From Chaunax sp. Z400 (taxonomy: Eukaryota > Chordata > Actinopteri > Lophiiformes > Chaunacidae): 64,000 nt of DNA. Below the pieces are notes generated by a model, which was given only the letters and a program-made list of their open reading frames with translations, was not told the DNA's origin and made no database searches. Location: contig CM075184.1 of NCBI GenBank assembly GCA_037577475.1, forward strand, positions 33,684,094 through 33,748,093. The letters run 5' to 3'. The first letter of the stretch is position 1, and each line of letters begins with the position of its first letter. The position numbers and the translations under genes were made by a program. Positions 34,101 through 47,592 of the stretch are shown piece after piece.

Positions 34101-37100
34101 TAATTAAATAAACTTCCCTTCTCTGATACAGGCAGAGTATTCTACACCGCCTCTGATGAAAAGTACTCCTATGGTGATGCGATAAAGGCATGCTATAATC
34201 AGACAGCTGTGTTGGCCACTACTGGTCAGCTCTACCTGGCCTGGCAAGATGGGATGGATGTCTGTAATGCCGGCTGGTTGATGGACAGGAGCGTCCGCTA
34301 CCCCATCATCACTCCGCGGTCACAGTGTGGAGGTGGTCGTCTGGGAGTGCAAACGGTTTATGTCCATGCAAACCAGACGGGATACCCGCATCCTGAGTCC
34401 CTCTATGACGCCTTCTGCTACAAAGGTAGGCCATCATTTAGACAAAGTACTAAATACACCAATATTTTCACTGGTTGGAGATTCTTATGTGAAGACATTG
34501 ACTACCATTGATGACTATTGATAGTTAAAGGTTACAGTTGGAAGCAAAATTATTCAACCTCCACTGTGTATTAGGTTTATGGCAAAATGAGCCGCCCTAC
34601 ATGGCCTCTGACTGGCTTGGTACGGCAATGACATTCCTCACTCAAAGAACAGGAAGTTTTTGCTTTTTGGCTGTCTTTTGCAGTCTTTTGGCAAATTCCC
34701 TGGAAATTGTTAACCCTAACACTTTGTGTAATTTAGACCTCTTGCGAATCTTAGAACAACATGAGACCCTCTGGTCGGTCACTCCTTGGTCAAACCTTAA
34801 AAGTAAGGGTGACTGACCCTTCTCTGTTTGGGCCCCTTAGTTGTGGAATGACGAGCCGGTAGAGAAAAGCTCGTACGTTATCCTTTTTTGAGTCAATTTA
34901 AAAAATTCATAAATTTAGACTATTATTATAATTTAAAAAGTCAGTATTGGATTTTAATTCAGCAAATGACCAGAACCACAACTTCAAATGAGCGCTGGTG
35001 CTCTGTGTGTGCTTGATGTGTAAGTAGGCCACTGCTTGCAATATCACCTTCATGTATAACATCATATATCAGTATTGTGTTGTGCATTTTTTCTGCACAG
35101 CCTCCAAGTTTTCAAAATGTATTTTTGCAGGTTTAAACATTGGGAAGTTGGACATTTTATGTAACTAGATGACCAGGATGGTTACTAAAAACTAGGATGG
35201 TAAACTAAGTATTATTGAATGAGAAAGTTTCAGCATCGCCTTACAAATCTCTCTCCCAAATTATCTCCAGAATACCCTGAGGAAGAGGAAGAGGACTATA
35301 GTGAGTTTAGGATCGACACAGACAGTGAGGCGTCTGGAGACGAGGATCGGTTTACCATTGTGGACTTAAACTACGCAGAAGGCACTGGTAAGCTGTCGCT
35401 ACCTCAACCGCCAAGCATCACTTACCAGATAGAAGCACTCACCACCTGACCTGACGCAGGCACAGTCTTTGTGATGCCACCAACTGATTATTGAAAGAAA
35501 TGTTGATGCTTGTTATGACAGTTCTAGTAACAATAAGAAGTCTAAAAATAATGTTCCTAATGAGGAAAAATAATTCAACACACAAGAATTCCCCTTATTG
35601 TTCTGTGCAGGTGTGGTCTTCCATTATCGCAAACCTTCAAGGCGCTATGACTTCACCTTTGTTGAGGCCCAGATGGCCTGCATACACATGGGATCATCCA
35701 TCGCCACTCTAGAGCAGCTGGAGGCAGCTTATGAAGCTGGATACCACCTCTGTGATGCAGGATGGGTTTTGGACCAAACTTCAAGGTAAATCTGGAATAT
35801 ATTTTCAAAGTAGAGAGATCCCTACCCTAAACAATTCATAATCATGTGTGTTCTTTTTTTAGGTATCCCATTGTTTACCCTCGAACTGAATGTGCTGGAA
35901 ATTTAGGGAATCAACCCGGAGTTCGATCCTATGGTTTGAGGCCAGCAAATGAGAAATATGATGTGTACTGCTACATTGGTGGCATTGACGGTAAGAAAAC
36001 ACTGCATGTAAAAACACTCTTCTACCATAAAATCCGAAGATTTTATCATAAAGTAGATGACAGGGTGAATCAACATGGTTAAACTTAACAGAATTAAGCT
36101 ACTCCACCTTTAACACTAATCCATGAAGGATTAAAGGATCAAAATCTTGACATCAACTCCATATCTGGTCAACAGGTGAGGTCTTCCATGTGGGCTCCCA
36201 GGACGGTTTCAACTTTACGGAAGCTGCTTCTCGCTGTGAAGAGGAGAACGCCAAACTGGCCTCCACAGCGGAGCTCTATGCAGCCTGGAAAGTGGGTTTT
36301 GACAAGTGCCGTGCTGGCTGGCTATTGGATGGTAGCGTCCGGTATCCAATCAACAAACCCAGTGATGTGTGTGGAGGTGGCATTAAAGGAGTACACACTG
36401 TGTACACGGACAACAGCCAGACAGCCAGTACTGCCAGATATGATGCGTACTGTTACAGAGGTAAATGTTAAATGTTTGACTGTTATCTGGGGAAATTTTT
36501 CCTTTAAAAAACAAATTGTCACTAACTGTTGAATTCTAACCTTCTACTTATTGCAAACGAAACTGGTCTCAACATCACAGATATCCATAACATAGCATCA
36601 AATACTGATCTGTTGAAGTCTAGTAAACTATATTTACATCATGAACAAATTATTTTTGCAAGTGTTCTTTTTATTTCCCTCATCACTCATTCTGTTTTTC
36701 TAGAGTCGACATCTGGGTCAGGCTCAGAAGACTCTGGCTCAGGGTCTGGGGGTCAATCTGGAGACGAGGGAACCTCTGAAGACCCATCTGTCTCCGGAGA
36801 TACCGGCAGTACCGACAATTCTGGATCATCTACGAGTGGAGAAGGATCAGACACTGACGGAGATTCTTCAGGTAATGATGACATTAACTTTTGAGAGGGA
36901 ACAGGTTCTGGAGAATTCCAAGAAGTTGGGGGGAAGTGCAGAGACCCTTATTTTTCCAACCAATGTAACAGGTTCAGGTGGCAGTGGTGACCAGTCGGGC
37001 TCTGACAGCTCAGAACATTCAGGAAGTGGAAGTGGAGACATGAAACTGACACATCTTTCTATTGAAAGTAGTGTCTGTCATTCCTGTTGGGAGCCATGTT

Positions 37101-40100
37101 TGAATCATATCTCCTGTTTTTCTAGGTGATTGTAACCCATGTGAACCTAACCCCTGTGGTGCTGCTTCATGTAGTGTAAAGGATGGTGTTGCTATCTGTC
37201 AGAGTAAGTTCCAGAACAGTGGGCATCATTTTACTCCTGTCTTTATGAGAACCACTGAATTCAACATTTTCTGATGGTGTTTAGCTTTAACCGACTTTGC
37301 CATTTCTCTGTATGTCTTTGTTGTCGAGCAGTTTGCACATTTTATATTATATATACACTGAAACAGTCGTGTCACCTGCCCCCTTTTTTTGCAGGAATGG
37401 ATGTGTGCCTTTCCAACCCTTGTACCAATGGAGCCACCTGTATGGAGACACCAGACTCTTACAAATGCTTATGCCTGCCCGGCTACGGAGGGGAACACTG
37501 TCAGTTGGGTATGACATCAGCTACAGCTAATAAATAATAACAGCAGCCTCTAAAAAACAACTGATGAGAGATATCACGAGCTGATTGCATCGTTACTTGC
37601 TTTGACTTTCTGAAAATGCCAAGTTGTGATGAGTCCCAGTTTCCCAGTAGTTGAAGATGCAAAACATGTCGCTGTGATCCCTAGTTTGCAATGGGAACTT
37701 AAAAAAGGTCTGTTCACAGACAGCCGATGTCTTTGTCTGATGTTTATTCAGTCTCTGTTCATGGTCCTTGCTTTTTCACCGATGTTTGTTACATCATCGC
37801 TACATGTCTTGTCAGCAGTGAGCCTTTCTTTAAGGTGTACAAGAAGAGATTTTTGGGTGGTGGGTGCCGACTCCTACTAACTTGAAAACTCTCACTAGAT
37901 GTTTGCACAGCCCAACCACAGGGTGGAGTCCAACTGGGATGCTTCTGATGGTCCCACTGAGTTACAGTGCACTGAGACTCAACATCCTTTCTTTGTGCCC
38001 ACATTTATGTAGAAAAAATGACAAGTGAGCCGTTTCTGGTTGGTGATAAAGACCAGGACATGTAGTTAAAACCGATGAAAAAGCTAGTTTGTGGACTTTG
38101 AGCTTACATTATGTTCCACATACTGACCCCAACGTCCATGCACGTGTCTGTGGAACATCCTGAGTAACAGGGACATTGTCTCTGGAAAGTTGTGAAAGGC
38201 GTACAGTATGTGAGTGACAGAAATCTTAGAGAGGTGGATATCTGAAAGAGAAAATAAAGTCAACTATTAGCAAGGCTAAATACCACTAAGTTTACACAGG
38301 AAAGTATAAAAATATGTCTTCTGTGTGGACTGACAAGAGAATGAAGTCTTTGAGTGGTAAGACCCAGTTATGCTCCCTCTACGTACGTAAATGGATACGT
38401 CCGTTCGTAAACGGTCTATCCATCAACGCCTTCATCCTTCCGTACGTCCTTTACATCGACATCGATACAACCACAGTGGGGCAGTAAGTTTAAAAAGTTT
38501 TGACAACAACAAATATGACGACAGCCGTAGTAGGTTGTAATAATCTACCTAGTAAATATGAAGCAGCAAAAGCGAAGGCAATGATGTCCTCAGCGGTGGT
38601 CTGTGAGGTCATTAAGTACATCAAGACTTGAGGACGGAGATTTTTTACATTTATGGCTTTGCCTTTTCTTCTTCGTTGTTTCCGTACACATTTGTCGTTC
38701 CTTGCTTGAATTTGAGCTACACCGCCCTCGACCATTTTCGGTGGTATTGCTCTTTTTCATTCGTCTCGTCTGTATCTGTAAGCTTATTATTTAGGTGTAA
38801 CTGCTTTTAGAATGCCATTTCATAAATGTTGACTGACTGTTTGGTGTTGTGGCTGCAGATGACCACCAGTGTGAAGAGGGTTGGACAAAGTTTCAGGGGA
38901 ACTGCTACCTGTATGTCCCTGAAAATGAGACGTGGGTGGACGCAGAGCTGCGATGCCGGAACTTAAACTCCCATCTGGTCACCATAATCAGCCCAGAGGA
39001 GCAAACCTTTGTCAACGGTAAGTGCATAATGTGGTGTGTGTGTTTGTGTCCATAGAAATGAAGATGAGAGAGAATAGAAAATAAATTCTAGACACTTGTT
39101 TCCCACAGCAAATGTACAAAAAGCCCAGTGGATTGGACTACATGACAAGATAATACAGAATGACTTCCACTGGATAGATGGCACCCCATTGGTAAGTGAT
39201 GGCATCTCACTGGTGTGTTGCTCCTGTACAGGTGGGGTATAGTATAATACAGCATGGTGGAGGGCAGTGGTTCCCAATTTACTGTGTTTAAAATCTATAT
39301 TGACAGGATGGTTTCAGTAAAACATGATGAATGAAGAGAAAATTTACCAAATAAAACAGGAACTAACTGAACTAAAACCCAAAACCATGACAACTGCAGT
39401 CCATGAAAGGTGACAGAAGTGGTGGAGAATCCCGTGTGCTTACAGAGAACAGAGTGATTGCTGGTAAAAGAGATTCAAATGACATGTTGTGATCACCCTT
39501 AACTTTAATATGTTTCTATTTCCTTCTCTTCCTCAGCAATATGTGAGCTGGATGCAGGGCCAGCCAAGTAAAGGCGGCTGTCCTAATGAGGACTGCGTGG
39601 CGATGGTGAATGGCGAGTGGGATGACATGCCCTGTGACAACCAGCTAACATATACCTGCAAGAAAAGCTCAGGTGTGTTGGTTCAGTCCTAACATCTGCT
39701 CCAGTTCGTTGAATGTGTTTGTTACTGAGGAGCTAGAATACAATGTGTTCATCAAACCTTATTGACTGAAAATACGAATGAGGAATGAAGAATGTAATAA
39801 GTCAAACCAAACTAAGAGCTAAAATAGGCTAAGAAGCTAAATAAAGCTGCAGAGTTCCATGACAGTTGTTGATCATTTCAGCAGCACTATGAGGGACCCC
39901 TTTCATTACAGGCCCATTAGTTTCAATGTTCAAATCAGAAATATTGACATTTGTCATTTCATTAACTCCTGACTGTATTAAACGCACCATTCCTTTAATG
40001 TTAGAGACGAATGGTTTGACATGGTGCCCTGTGGCCTCTGCTTCTGTCCTCAGTGTCCTGTTGCAGCCCACCAGAGGTGGAGAATGCCTACATGTTTGGT

Positions 40101-40435
40101 AAGAAGAAGGATTACTACCCGATCAACGCCATCATCCGGTATCAGTGCAACTCAGGGTTCATACAGTACCACCATCCAGTGATTCACTGTAAATCAGATG
40201 GACATTGGGAAACACCTCAGGTGCAATGTATTGACGGTGAGTACGCTCTCAATCAATACCTGTTCAATCATCTGGGGACGAGCTTTTCAAGACTTTGCAT
40301 TGTTTTCTAATTCACTCTTGTTGTTTTTCTCCTACTGTAGGGTATAACAGAGAAAGAAGGAGTGCAAGATTCACTGACAAGGAAAAAAAAGAAATTTATG
40401 AAGTTATTTTAAAAGAATTTCAAGTTTTAGGATAG
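31192..40435 (+). CDS. Gene D: aggrecan-like proteoglycan (lectican), complete
   Basis: Paralogue of B with the same exon plan: 31192-31252, 31433-31524, 32200-32479, 33176-33350, 33910-34034, 34132-34425, 35271-35387, 35611-35785, 35863-35990, 36176-36460, 36704-36871, (optional 36972-37034), 37126-37203, 37395-37508, 38859-39017, 39109-39191, 39537-39672, 40054-40236, 40341-40435; about 915 aa. Differences from B: His for Pro in the signal peptide, GDEDRFTIVD in the acidic spacer, RNLNSH for RNFNAH and VNGEW for VNSEW in the lectin domain, and a different tail. Like B it lacks FPD in Link4 and has one Ser-Gly exon. No frame breaks were seen. It converges on E across the second spacer. Confidence 0.87.
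31433..34425 (+). CDS. Gene D exons: G1 (Ig V, Link1, Link2)
   Basis: Ig from 31433-31524 and 32200-32479 (LTLPCFF and DSGFYRC); Link1 from 33176-33350 and 33910-34034 (Val for Met in SAVVASLEQ); Link2 34132-34425. All cysteines needed for the folds are present. This is the hyaluronan- and link-protein-binding end. Confidence 0.82.
35271..36460 (+). CDS. Gene D exons: acidic spacer and G2 (Link3, Link4)
   Basis: Spacer 35271-35387 (39 aa, GDEDRFTIVD variant, same as E). Link3 35611-35785 and 35863-35990; Link4 36176-36460 with the FPD-less loop (TASTARYD), same as B. Confidence 0.82.
36704..36871 (+). CDS. Gene D exon: Ser-Gly segment
   Basis: Single 56-aa, phase 1-1 glycosaminoglycan-attachment exon, identical in translation to B. 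The optional second Ser-Gly exon would be 36972-37034. Confidence 0.8.
37126..40435 (+). CDS. Gene D exons: G3 (EGF, C-lectin, CCP, tail)
   Basis: Half-EGF 37126-37203, EGF 37395-37508, C-lectin 38859-39017, 39109-39191 and 39537-39672 (QPS in place of QPD, extra Cys in GGCPNEDC), CCP 40054-40236 (VSCC). The last exon, 40341-40435, reads GYNRERRSARF and ends KEFQVLG, with a 6-nt deletion (two residues, Ala-Pro) and a longer end than B; stop TAG 40433-40435. Confidence 0.8.
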
Positions 40436-42000
40436 AACAAGATGGTATCCCATCATGTCTGTCCTTCCTGCTGTTGTCTGCGCTCAGTCAGTGTAGTTGT
40501 TTTATTTTCCTCCTTCAGAAGATGCCATTTCTTGCTGTTTCTTCCTGTTACACAGCTTACAGAACTTCAGTAGCAGGAGAAACAGTAAATTTCAGGACAC
40601 ATGGTAAAGACTCCAGTATACATGTTTTTTTTTAACAAACTCTTTGCAAAAGCGTCTCTCCACCAGAGATTGCATTTATGTCGAGTTAACTGAGCATCCA
40701 GATGATATCTGGATAAAAAATCTTGTACAAATAAAGGCAGTATAGAAAGTACCAGAAGACTGCTAAGTAAACTGCACTGGTTAGCAGCTTAATTTGATCT
40801 GTGTGCAGTGGCATCAACCATCCAAAGTGTAAAAGACGTCTAAACGGTCACCTCAAAAACCTTTCAGTCCTAGTTCATCTATTTAGGGCATGTTTGAAAG
40901 CTGGAACTGAGGTTTCATTTGAGTTTGACATCAAAGTTTGGTTATGAACGTCAGTGTTGGCCACCATTATATGTCCTGCTTTGAAACAGAGGTTTATGAA
41001 ACTCACTTAAATCAAACTGTAAAATTAGGCAGTGCTAAAGATTTCATTACTGCGTAGCCTATTTATAACCTATTTATACAGCCTATTTATATAGCTTCAC
41101 TTTAAATCAGAAATGTGATTTAGTGAACTGTGTAGCTCTAAATCAATTGTTTATAATTAGTTGGCAGCAATTTTATATTTTGCTTCAAAACATAAATCAG
41201 ACTGTAAAATGCTAAAAATATATATATATAAATATTTTCCTATATATAGCTTATTTATTCACTTGATTTTAGAACCATATTTAAGTGTACTGTTCCAGCT
41301 TTAAAATGAGATTATGACAAGTTGGCCACCATATTGTGTCCTGCTTTTTCTCCTCAGATCAAGCCGTGAAGTTAGGCACAGCTAATGAAATACAAATCAA
41401 GAGCTTTGTTTTTTACTACATAGCCTATTTGTCACTTTGAATGTGTAGTGAAACATATGTTAGTCTATTGTGTAACTCTAAAATGTGACTTTATGACAAG
41501 TCGGTCACTATTTTGTGTCCTGCTTTGAAACAGAGGCTCAATGAATCTCAGATAAGCTCATGGTAACGTCTGCTGAGTATCTTGTGTTTTAAAGCAGGGA
41601 CTTTTGGTCAGTGTGACACAAAATGTTAAAGCTAAAATAGCTCAATGTTGAATGAATATCAAGAGGATGAAGAGACACTGCTTGTTACACCACAGTTTGA
41701 ATCTTTTGTTTTCTGTCACCATCTTCCATGAGGCTGTGCAGTGCACAGTGTTAGTGTGGAACTAGTGTCAGTATGATGAACCTGTTATCTGTTTTAATCT
41801 CAGAGGATAGAACTGTTCACTTTACAGTGTTCATTGTCTGGTTTGTTTTGTGTTTTTGTTGTTTTGCATTGACTGCTTTAATTTGTGCACTTGTTTTGTG
41901 TCATTGTTGCTGTGTTTGGAGGCTGTGCCTCCTTCATACATCCTGTCACCTGCTGAACCAAAGGCTGAGAATTACAATAAAATCTGTATTGTAACCCCAT
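40436..42000 (+). other. 3'UTR of gene D
   Basis: Matches the 3'UTR of B, including the ~180-bp degenerate repeats (40957-41563). It lacks the ~700-bp repeat found after the stop in C and E. Confidence 0.5.
41976..41981 (+). terminator. Polyadenylation signal of gene D
   Basis: AATAAA at the position equivalent to 14783 in B (offset 27193). Confidence 0.55.
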
Positions 42001-42107
42001 ATGCTGTGTATTCACTTATTCATATTTAACTGATTTATCTTTTATTCACTCGAAATTGAAAATTCTGTCATTATCTCCTCACCTTATGCTGATGGTCCTT
42101 AAAACAT

Positions 42108-42385
42108 GTTATGGAGGTGCAAATGGACTGTACTTATATAGAACCTTTCTAGTCTGACTGACCGCTCAAAGCTTTACAACACAAGTCAGCATTCACCCAT
42201 TCACACCAACATTCATACATTAGGAGCAGTAACCATTAGTACAATCACTCACACCAGTGGAACAGATACTGGGAGTGATTTAGGGTTCAGTATTTTGCTC
42301 AAGGACACTTCAACATGTAGACTGCAGGGGATTGAACCACCGACCTTATGATAAGTCGACGACCACTCTACCTCTGAGCCACAGC
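42108..42385 (-). mobile_element. tRNA-derived SINE (D side)
   Basis: Copy of 14915-15192 with intact A- and B-boxes on the minus strand, nested in the same interspersed repeat. Confidence 0.65.
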
Positions 42386-44426
42386 AAACATAAAATGACT
42401 CCATGCAGCTCGTACAGCGGGGTGCATGCCAACACTTTTAGCTGAGAGGCGAAAAGATTTCAGCTTGAAGAGGGTGTAAATAATGTCTTTTCAAACTATT
42501 TGGGATCTAAGGGGCTTCTGGAGACTTGGGTTACACCGTACAAACTGAACACCTCATCTTCTTCATTGTTTAGGAGAACACTTTTTTGCATCTGCATAGG
42601 GGAGTAGAGGTATTGAATGAAGTTTTATCTCTGGGTAAACTGTTCCTTTAAAAAAAAAAATCAATCTTACTAACGACCTTCGTCTGTCATTGATCAGTTT
42701 GGTTATTTTCGATGAATTAGGGAAAATGTTTTATTTAACAATGTTAAAAAAGTTGCATACGCCTTTAATGCCCCACTCCTGTCCATAGGTTTGAATATTA
42801 GCATGAATGGCTGTTTGTCTCTCTATGAACTGACCCTATGATGAACTGGTGACCTGTGCAGGGCGTAGCCCGCCTCTCGCCCAACATGAGCTCAGATTGG
42901 CTCCAGCCCCTCATGACCCTACAGAGTTATAGATGATGGATAGATGGATTATTTTATGGCACTACTAGAAATAATCAGGTCAAAATTAAACTTCAAGAAA
43001 AAGGAAATTATAAATTTACTTCAAAATATAGAATGATATTTTGAAACTGGATAATGTGAATGTGATAGTGGAAAAAAGTAAAACTTAAAAATGCAATAGC
43101 TTGAATGGGAATGATCAAACTGAAATTTAAATCCTCAAGATAAAATTTCAAAAGGAAATGGAAATAAGAAAAAAGAGACTTCAAATATGAGATCCATAGT
43201 GGGAAATGAAAATGGGACAGAAAAATTTAAATACTTAAATCAAAAGCTTAGATACCAAAGATATTTTGCAGAGGCTGTTTAAACTTTAACATTTAAAATT
43301 TCACTACTTTTCATTGTCACTTTACATTCATAGATTTTAAATCCCTGACTTTAAGATTAATTATGTCCTGATTATTTCTAGTAGCCAATTAAAATATTTT
43401 TTTTTATTTGAGTGCACACGCATTGTGCACGACTTGGCATTAAAATCCATTAATTAAAAAGGTGAAACAACAGACTTGCATGTGGTTTTCTTAGAATTAG
43501 AAATTGAATTTCATTATTTTCCACATAGTCGACTTTGGGGAACAAACAGGAAAAGTGAGGGGATGTTTTCACAGCACAAGGAGAGGATGATTGGAACTTC
43601 AGAGAAAAGGTTCACCCAAAAATAAAATTAATTCATTATCTTCTCAACCTCATGCTAATGAAAAGTCGGGTGAAGTTTCTTATCAAAACATTTCTTGAGC
43701 TTCACACTGTTGCAGCATTAAATAGAAAACAAACATAAAATGACTCTATACAGCTCATATAGTGAATCCAGAAGCACTGAGATCCAAAAAGTGATTTGAA
43801 AAGACATTATTTACACTGTATTAAGGCTTAATGGTAGCACTGCACTGTGTTATTTATTTATTTGTGTATTTATTTATATAGCATTTGCATATTCTTCCTT
43901 TGGGTTTGAGATGTGTTGTTTTAAATTACTGTACATGAAGTAATAACTCTTAGATGGCCAGTAATGTTTAAATTAGCTGAATGAGTTCTGAAAAGACCAA
44001 AATGAATTAGTATGTGTACATTAAGGAGATTGAATGTGTTTAACTAAAATAATAAAATATCAGCGCTGCTTTGCATTTGCTGGTGGAGCGGAAACACAGA
44101 GATACACAGAGAGGCAACCAGTGTTGGTATTTTCTCTACAGAGTGCTGCTTTGCTTCTGTTGAGAGGAGTGAATAAAATGCAGGAGAACATTGCAGTGTT
44201 TCCCCTACAATGTTTTTGTTTGTGCCGGTGTCCATGAGGATGCAACGTCAGAATAGCTTCAAATTAAATGACCTTAGAATCATTATAGATAAGATTATTC
44301 ATGTTCGTCTTTTGTGTCTTAATGGACAGGTTTTGTTAATATAAAAAAATGAAATGCCACAACATTTACACTACTACACTACATATTGACACTTCTGTAA
44401 TATCATTCGGGGGCATAACCTCCTAA

Positions 44427-44962
44427 CCTTTGAAAGCTTTGTGTGTCTTGCCAATGTTTGTTTAGTGTACAAAGTGATCAGCGGTCTGGCTCCTCCTCCA
44501 TTAAAGGAGTTCATAGCTCTACGCTCAGACAGTGGCAGGACAACAGCGACACACAGAGGTGACTGTGTAACACAGCGCAGATCGTGTGAGGTAGATCAGA
44601 CCTCTCTGTTAGAGCCACTGAGTCATTTCAGAGAGTGATTTTAAATGTCAGATGAAATCATGGAATCAACCCAGTCATGTACCCATCAACCATAAATACA
44701 GACATTTAAGGAATTTTGATCATGGCTGTTGTGATGCGTTGATGCTTTGAAGTCTATTGTTGCAGTTGTTGGGGTCAATGATGTTGTTTTATGGTATGTA
44801 TTCTCTGGTAACTGTTTTTAAAAAGATTTTTTTTATAATGTTGTAGTGTTGATATTTTCTTTGTCTCCTGCAGGGACTGCAGATGTAAATTAGCTTATAG
44901 CTAACTCTGGCACAGCTTCTTAGCTGTGCGCTGTCCCTGTCAAATAAACAAATAAATAAACA
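44427..44962 (+). mobile_element. LINE 3' fragment (unit 2)
   Basis: Copy of 17235-17770; the frame 44441-44638 keeps LVYKVISGLAPPPLKEF with one change (Ser to Cys). It ends in the same (caaataaa)n-like tail. Confidence 0.6.
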
Positions 44963-45376
44963 GAGAAAATTACTCACGCCATTTACTGAAAATTAAAAGT
45001 TAACAGTGGCTTCTGCATTGTGATAAACATTTTCTCAAGCTAGAATTCTCTCCTTGCTCATGACCTCCCTCTACACTCTCTCTCCTCTCCTCTTCGCTCC
45101 TCTTTCCTCCCTCACCTGCACTGCCACTCTTTTTTTCTGTAACATACTTTAGCATTTAGATAGACAACATGTAACCAGTATTTTATTTACTCCGCTCTGT
45201 ATTTGAAATCCAAAAGAAACCTCTCATTAACTTAAAAGGTGATTAGTTTGCATCTCTTATTAGCTTTACTAACCTCAGCCGCTCCAAGGTCACCATCCTC
45301 CTTTCTCCTCCTAACCAACCAGTTTAATAGACTCATCAGATAATTTAAATATAATATAAATGTCCAGATGTATGTG

Positions 45377-46737
45377 GATAAGTTTTATTTAGAAGGATAA
45401 ACCCCTTGAGATGAATCATCTCATTTTCAAGGGGGTCCAAACATAACAAAACAAACATGAAAACACATAAGAAACAAAAAACAATCAACAATTCAACTTA
45501 CAACAATTACCACATAAACACAGAAACATAACTAAAATGACTACAATAATAAGCACAACCACTAGATGGCCATAGAGAGGCCATGAACAAAGACAGATTC
45601 CCCAGCAAAACAAAAATATGGCATGAACATAAATGTACTGTTTTATATAAAGTATGCAAAAATGAGGTTATTTTCAAAAAAAGAAGACACATTGCATTTA
45701 AATAGGTGAAATGATGTAATGGATCTAATGTTTGCTGGTAAATTATTCCAGTCAGAAGGAGCCTTAAACATGAATGATTTTTTACCAATTGTTTTCCTGA
45801 CTGTAGGCGTGGAAAAGAAACATTGATCGGAATGTCTTAAAGGATAGACCGATGAAAATGGAACTAGAAACTGTTTTAGATGGCTGAAATGAATACATTT
45901 GAATATTAACTGAAGTCAATGAATGTGTCTTCTTGTATTGAGTGGATGCCAGTAAAGAGACTCGTACATGAGACAGTGATGTAAGAACAGCCAAGAGCAA
46001 ACCTGCAGAGATTATTATATACTGTGTTCAGGGGTAGTAGGTTGGTTTTAGAGGCATTCTGATTAACAACATCGGCATAGTTGAGAAATGGCTAAATGAG
46101 TTGTGATGCAAGTTTCTGGATCGAAATAAAACCCTGGTCCCAAATTTAACTTTGCACCAAACATAATCAATGTGACGTCTAAATGTAAGTTCACTGTCCA
46201 GCCATAGACCCAAGTATTTAAATTAATCAACTAATTGCAGATGTGTGCCATCATTACACCTAATAATTAGATTATTAGACTTTGTTTTTAAGTTCTGCTT
46301 TGTACCAAAAACCATAGTGTGTGATTTTGTTTTATTAAGCAATAATTTTTTACATGAGAGCCAGTTTTGTACGACAATGAAGTCAGATTGAAGTGCAGCT
46401 CGGATTTGACATAAGTGAGGTTTGGATGTATATATGACGGTGTCATCTGCAAACAGTTGAACAGAACAATTTGAACAGATTAATGGGAGATCGTTTATGA
46501 AAATAGAAAAAAGAAGTGGACCAAGCGTCGAACCCTGTGGTACACCTCTTTCTTGAATAAATAAATCAGACTTGCTCCCTTGATGAACAACACATTGTTT
46601 TCTATTATGTAAGTAACAGTTAAACCACGGTAATGCATTTCTTGAGCGACACACTGCATAAAGTTTTTCTAATAAAAGATAGTGATCAACCAAATTGAAA
46701 GCCTTCTGTAAATCAATAAAAATTGCTCCTGTAATAT
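45377..46737 (-). mobile_element. 5'-truncated LINE with reverse transcriptase fragment (unit 2)
   Basis: Copy of 18185-19545. RT frame at 46223-46693 (GVPQGSTLGPLL and FADDT) with an Asn-to-Lys change in SCNKLL. Both copies share the same breaks, so they were duplicated as passengers. Confidence 0.7.
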
Positions 46738-47182
46738 TACCTGGACAAATGTGAGTTTAGTCTAAGTTTGTACCTGATGTTCACTTACTGGACAAGTAAA
46801 TGAGGTAGTGTTACACAGCCAGTAATGACCAGCAGCTAATTAACATGACTTCCTATGAATGTAGCTAACGTCACATAGCAGCAGTTGGGGAAACAACATA
46901 CAACTTTTCTTGGTCTTGAGAAGCTGCAGCATTTGTTAAGTGAGACATAGTTGAGGGTTGTGGAGCTTTACAGCAAAAAAGAGTTCTACACAATTAAGAA
47001 GATGAGGTGTTGACTCCATTCAGTTTGTACGGTGTAACCCAAGTCTCCAGAAGCCCCTTAGATCCCAAATAGTTTGAAAAGACATTATTTACACCCTCTT
47101 CAAGCTGAAATCTTGTCGCCTCTCAGCTAAAAGTGTTGGCATGCACCCCGCTGTACGAGCTGCATGGAGTCATTTTATGTTT

Positions 47183-47460
47183 GCTGTGGCTCAGAGGTAG
47201 AGTGGTCGTCGACTTATCATAAGGTCGGTGGTTCAATCCCCTGCAGTCTACATGTTGAAGTGTCCTTGAGCAAAATACTGAACCCTAAATCACTCCCAGT
47301 ATCTGTTCCACTGGTGTGAGTGATTGTACTAATGGTTACTGCTCCTAATGTATGAATGTTGGTGTGAATGGGTGAATGCTGACTTGTGTTGTAAAGCTTT
47401 GAGCGGTCAGTCAGACTAGAAAGGTTCTATATAAGTACAGTCCATTTGCACCTCCATAAC
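47183..47460 (+). mobile_element. tRNA-derived SINE (E side)
   Basis: Fourth copy of the nested SINE, plus strand, with A-box and B-box visible. Confidence 0.65.
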
Positions 47461-47586
47461 ATGTTTTAAGGACCATCAGCATAAGGTGAGGAGATAATGA
47501 CAGAATTTTCAATTTCGAGTGAATAAAAGATAAATCAGTTAAATATGAATAAGTGAATACACAGCATATGGGGTTACAATACAGAT

Positions 47587-47592
47587 TTTATT
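47587..47592 (-). terminator. Polyadenylation signal of gene E
   Basis: AATAAA on the minus strand, mirror of the signal of D (sum 89568). It implies a 3'UTR of about 2.6 kb for E because of the extra repeat after the stop. Confidence 0.5.

Larger units (their letters stand above)
42566..46989. other. Central spacer of palindrome 2
   Basis: Near-identical to 15373-19797: repeat tail (about 42845-42950), fish repeat (about 43600-43815), LINE pieces, and AT-rich DNA (42960-43590 and 43820-44420) in which I see no gene. Confidence 0.65.
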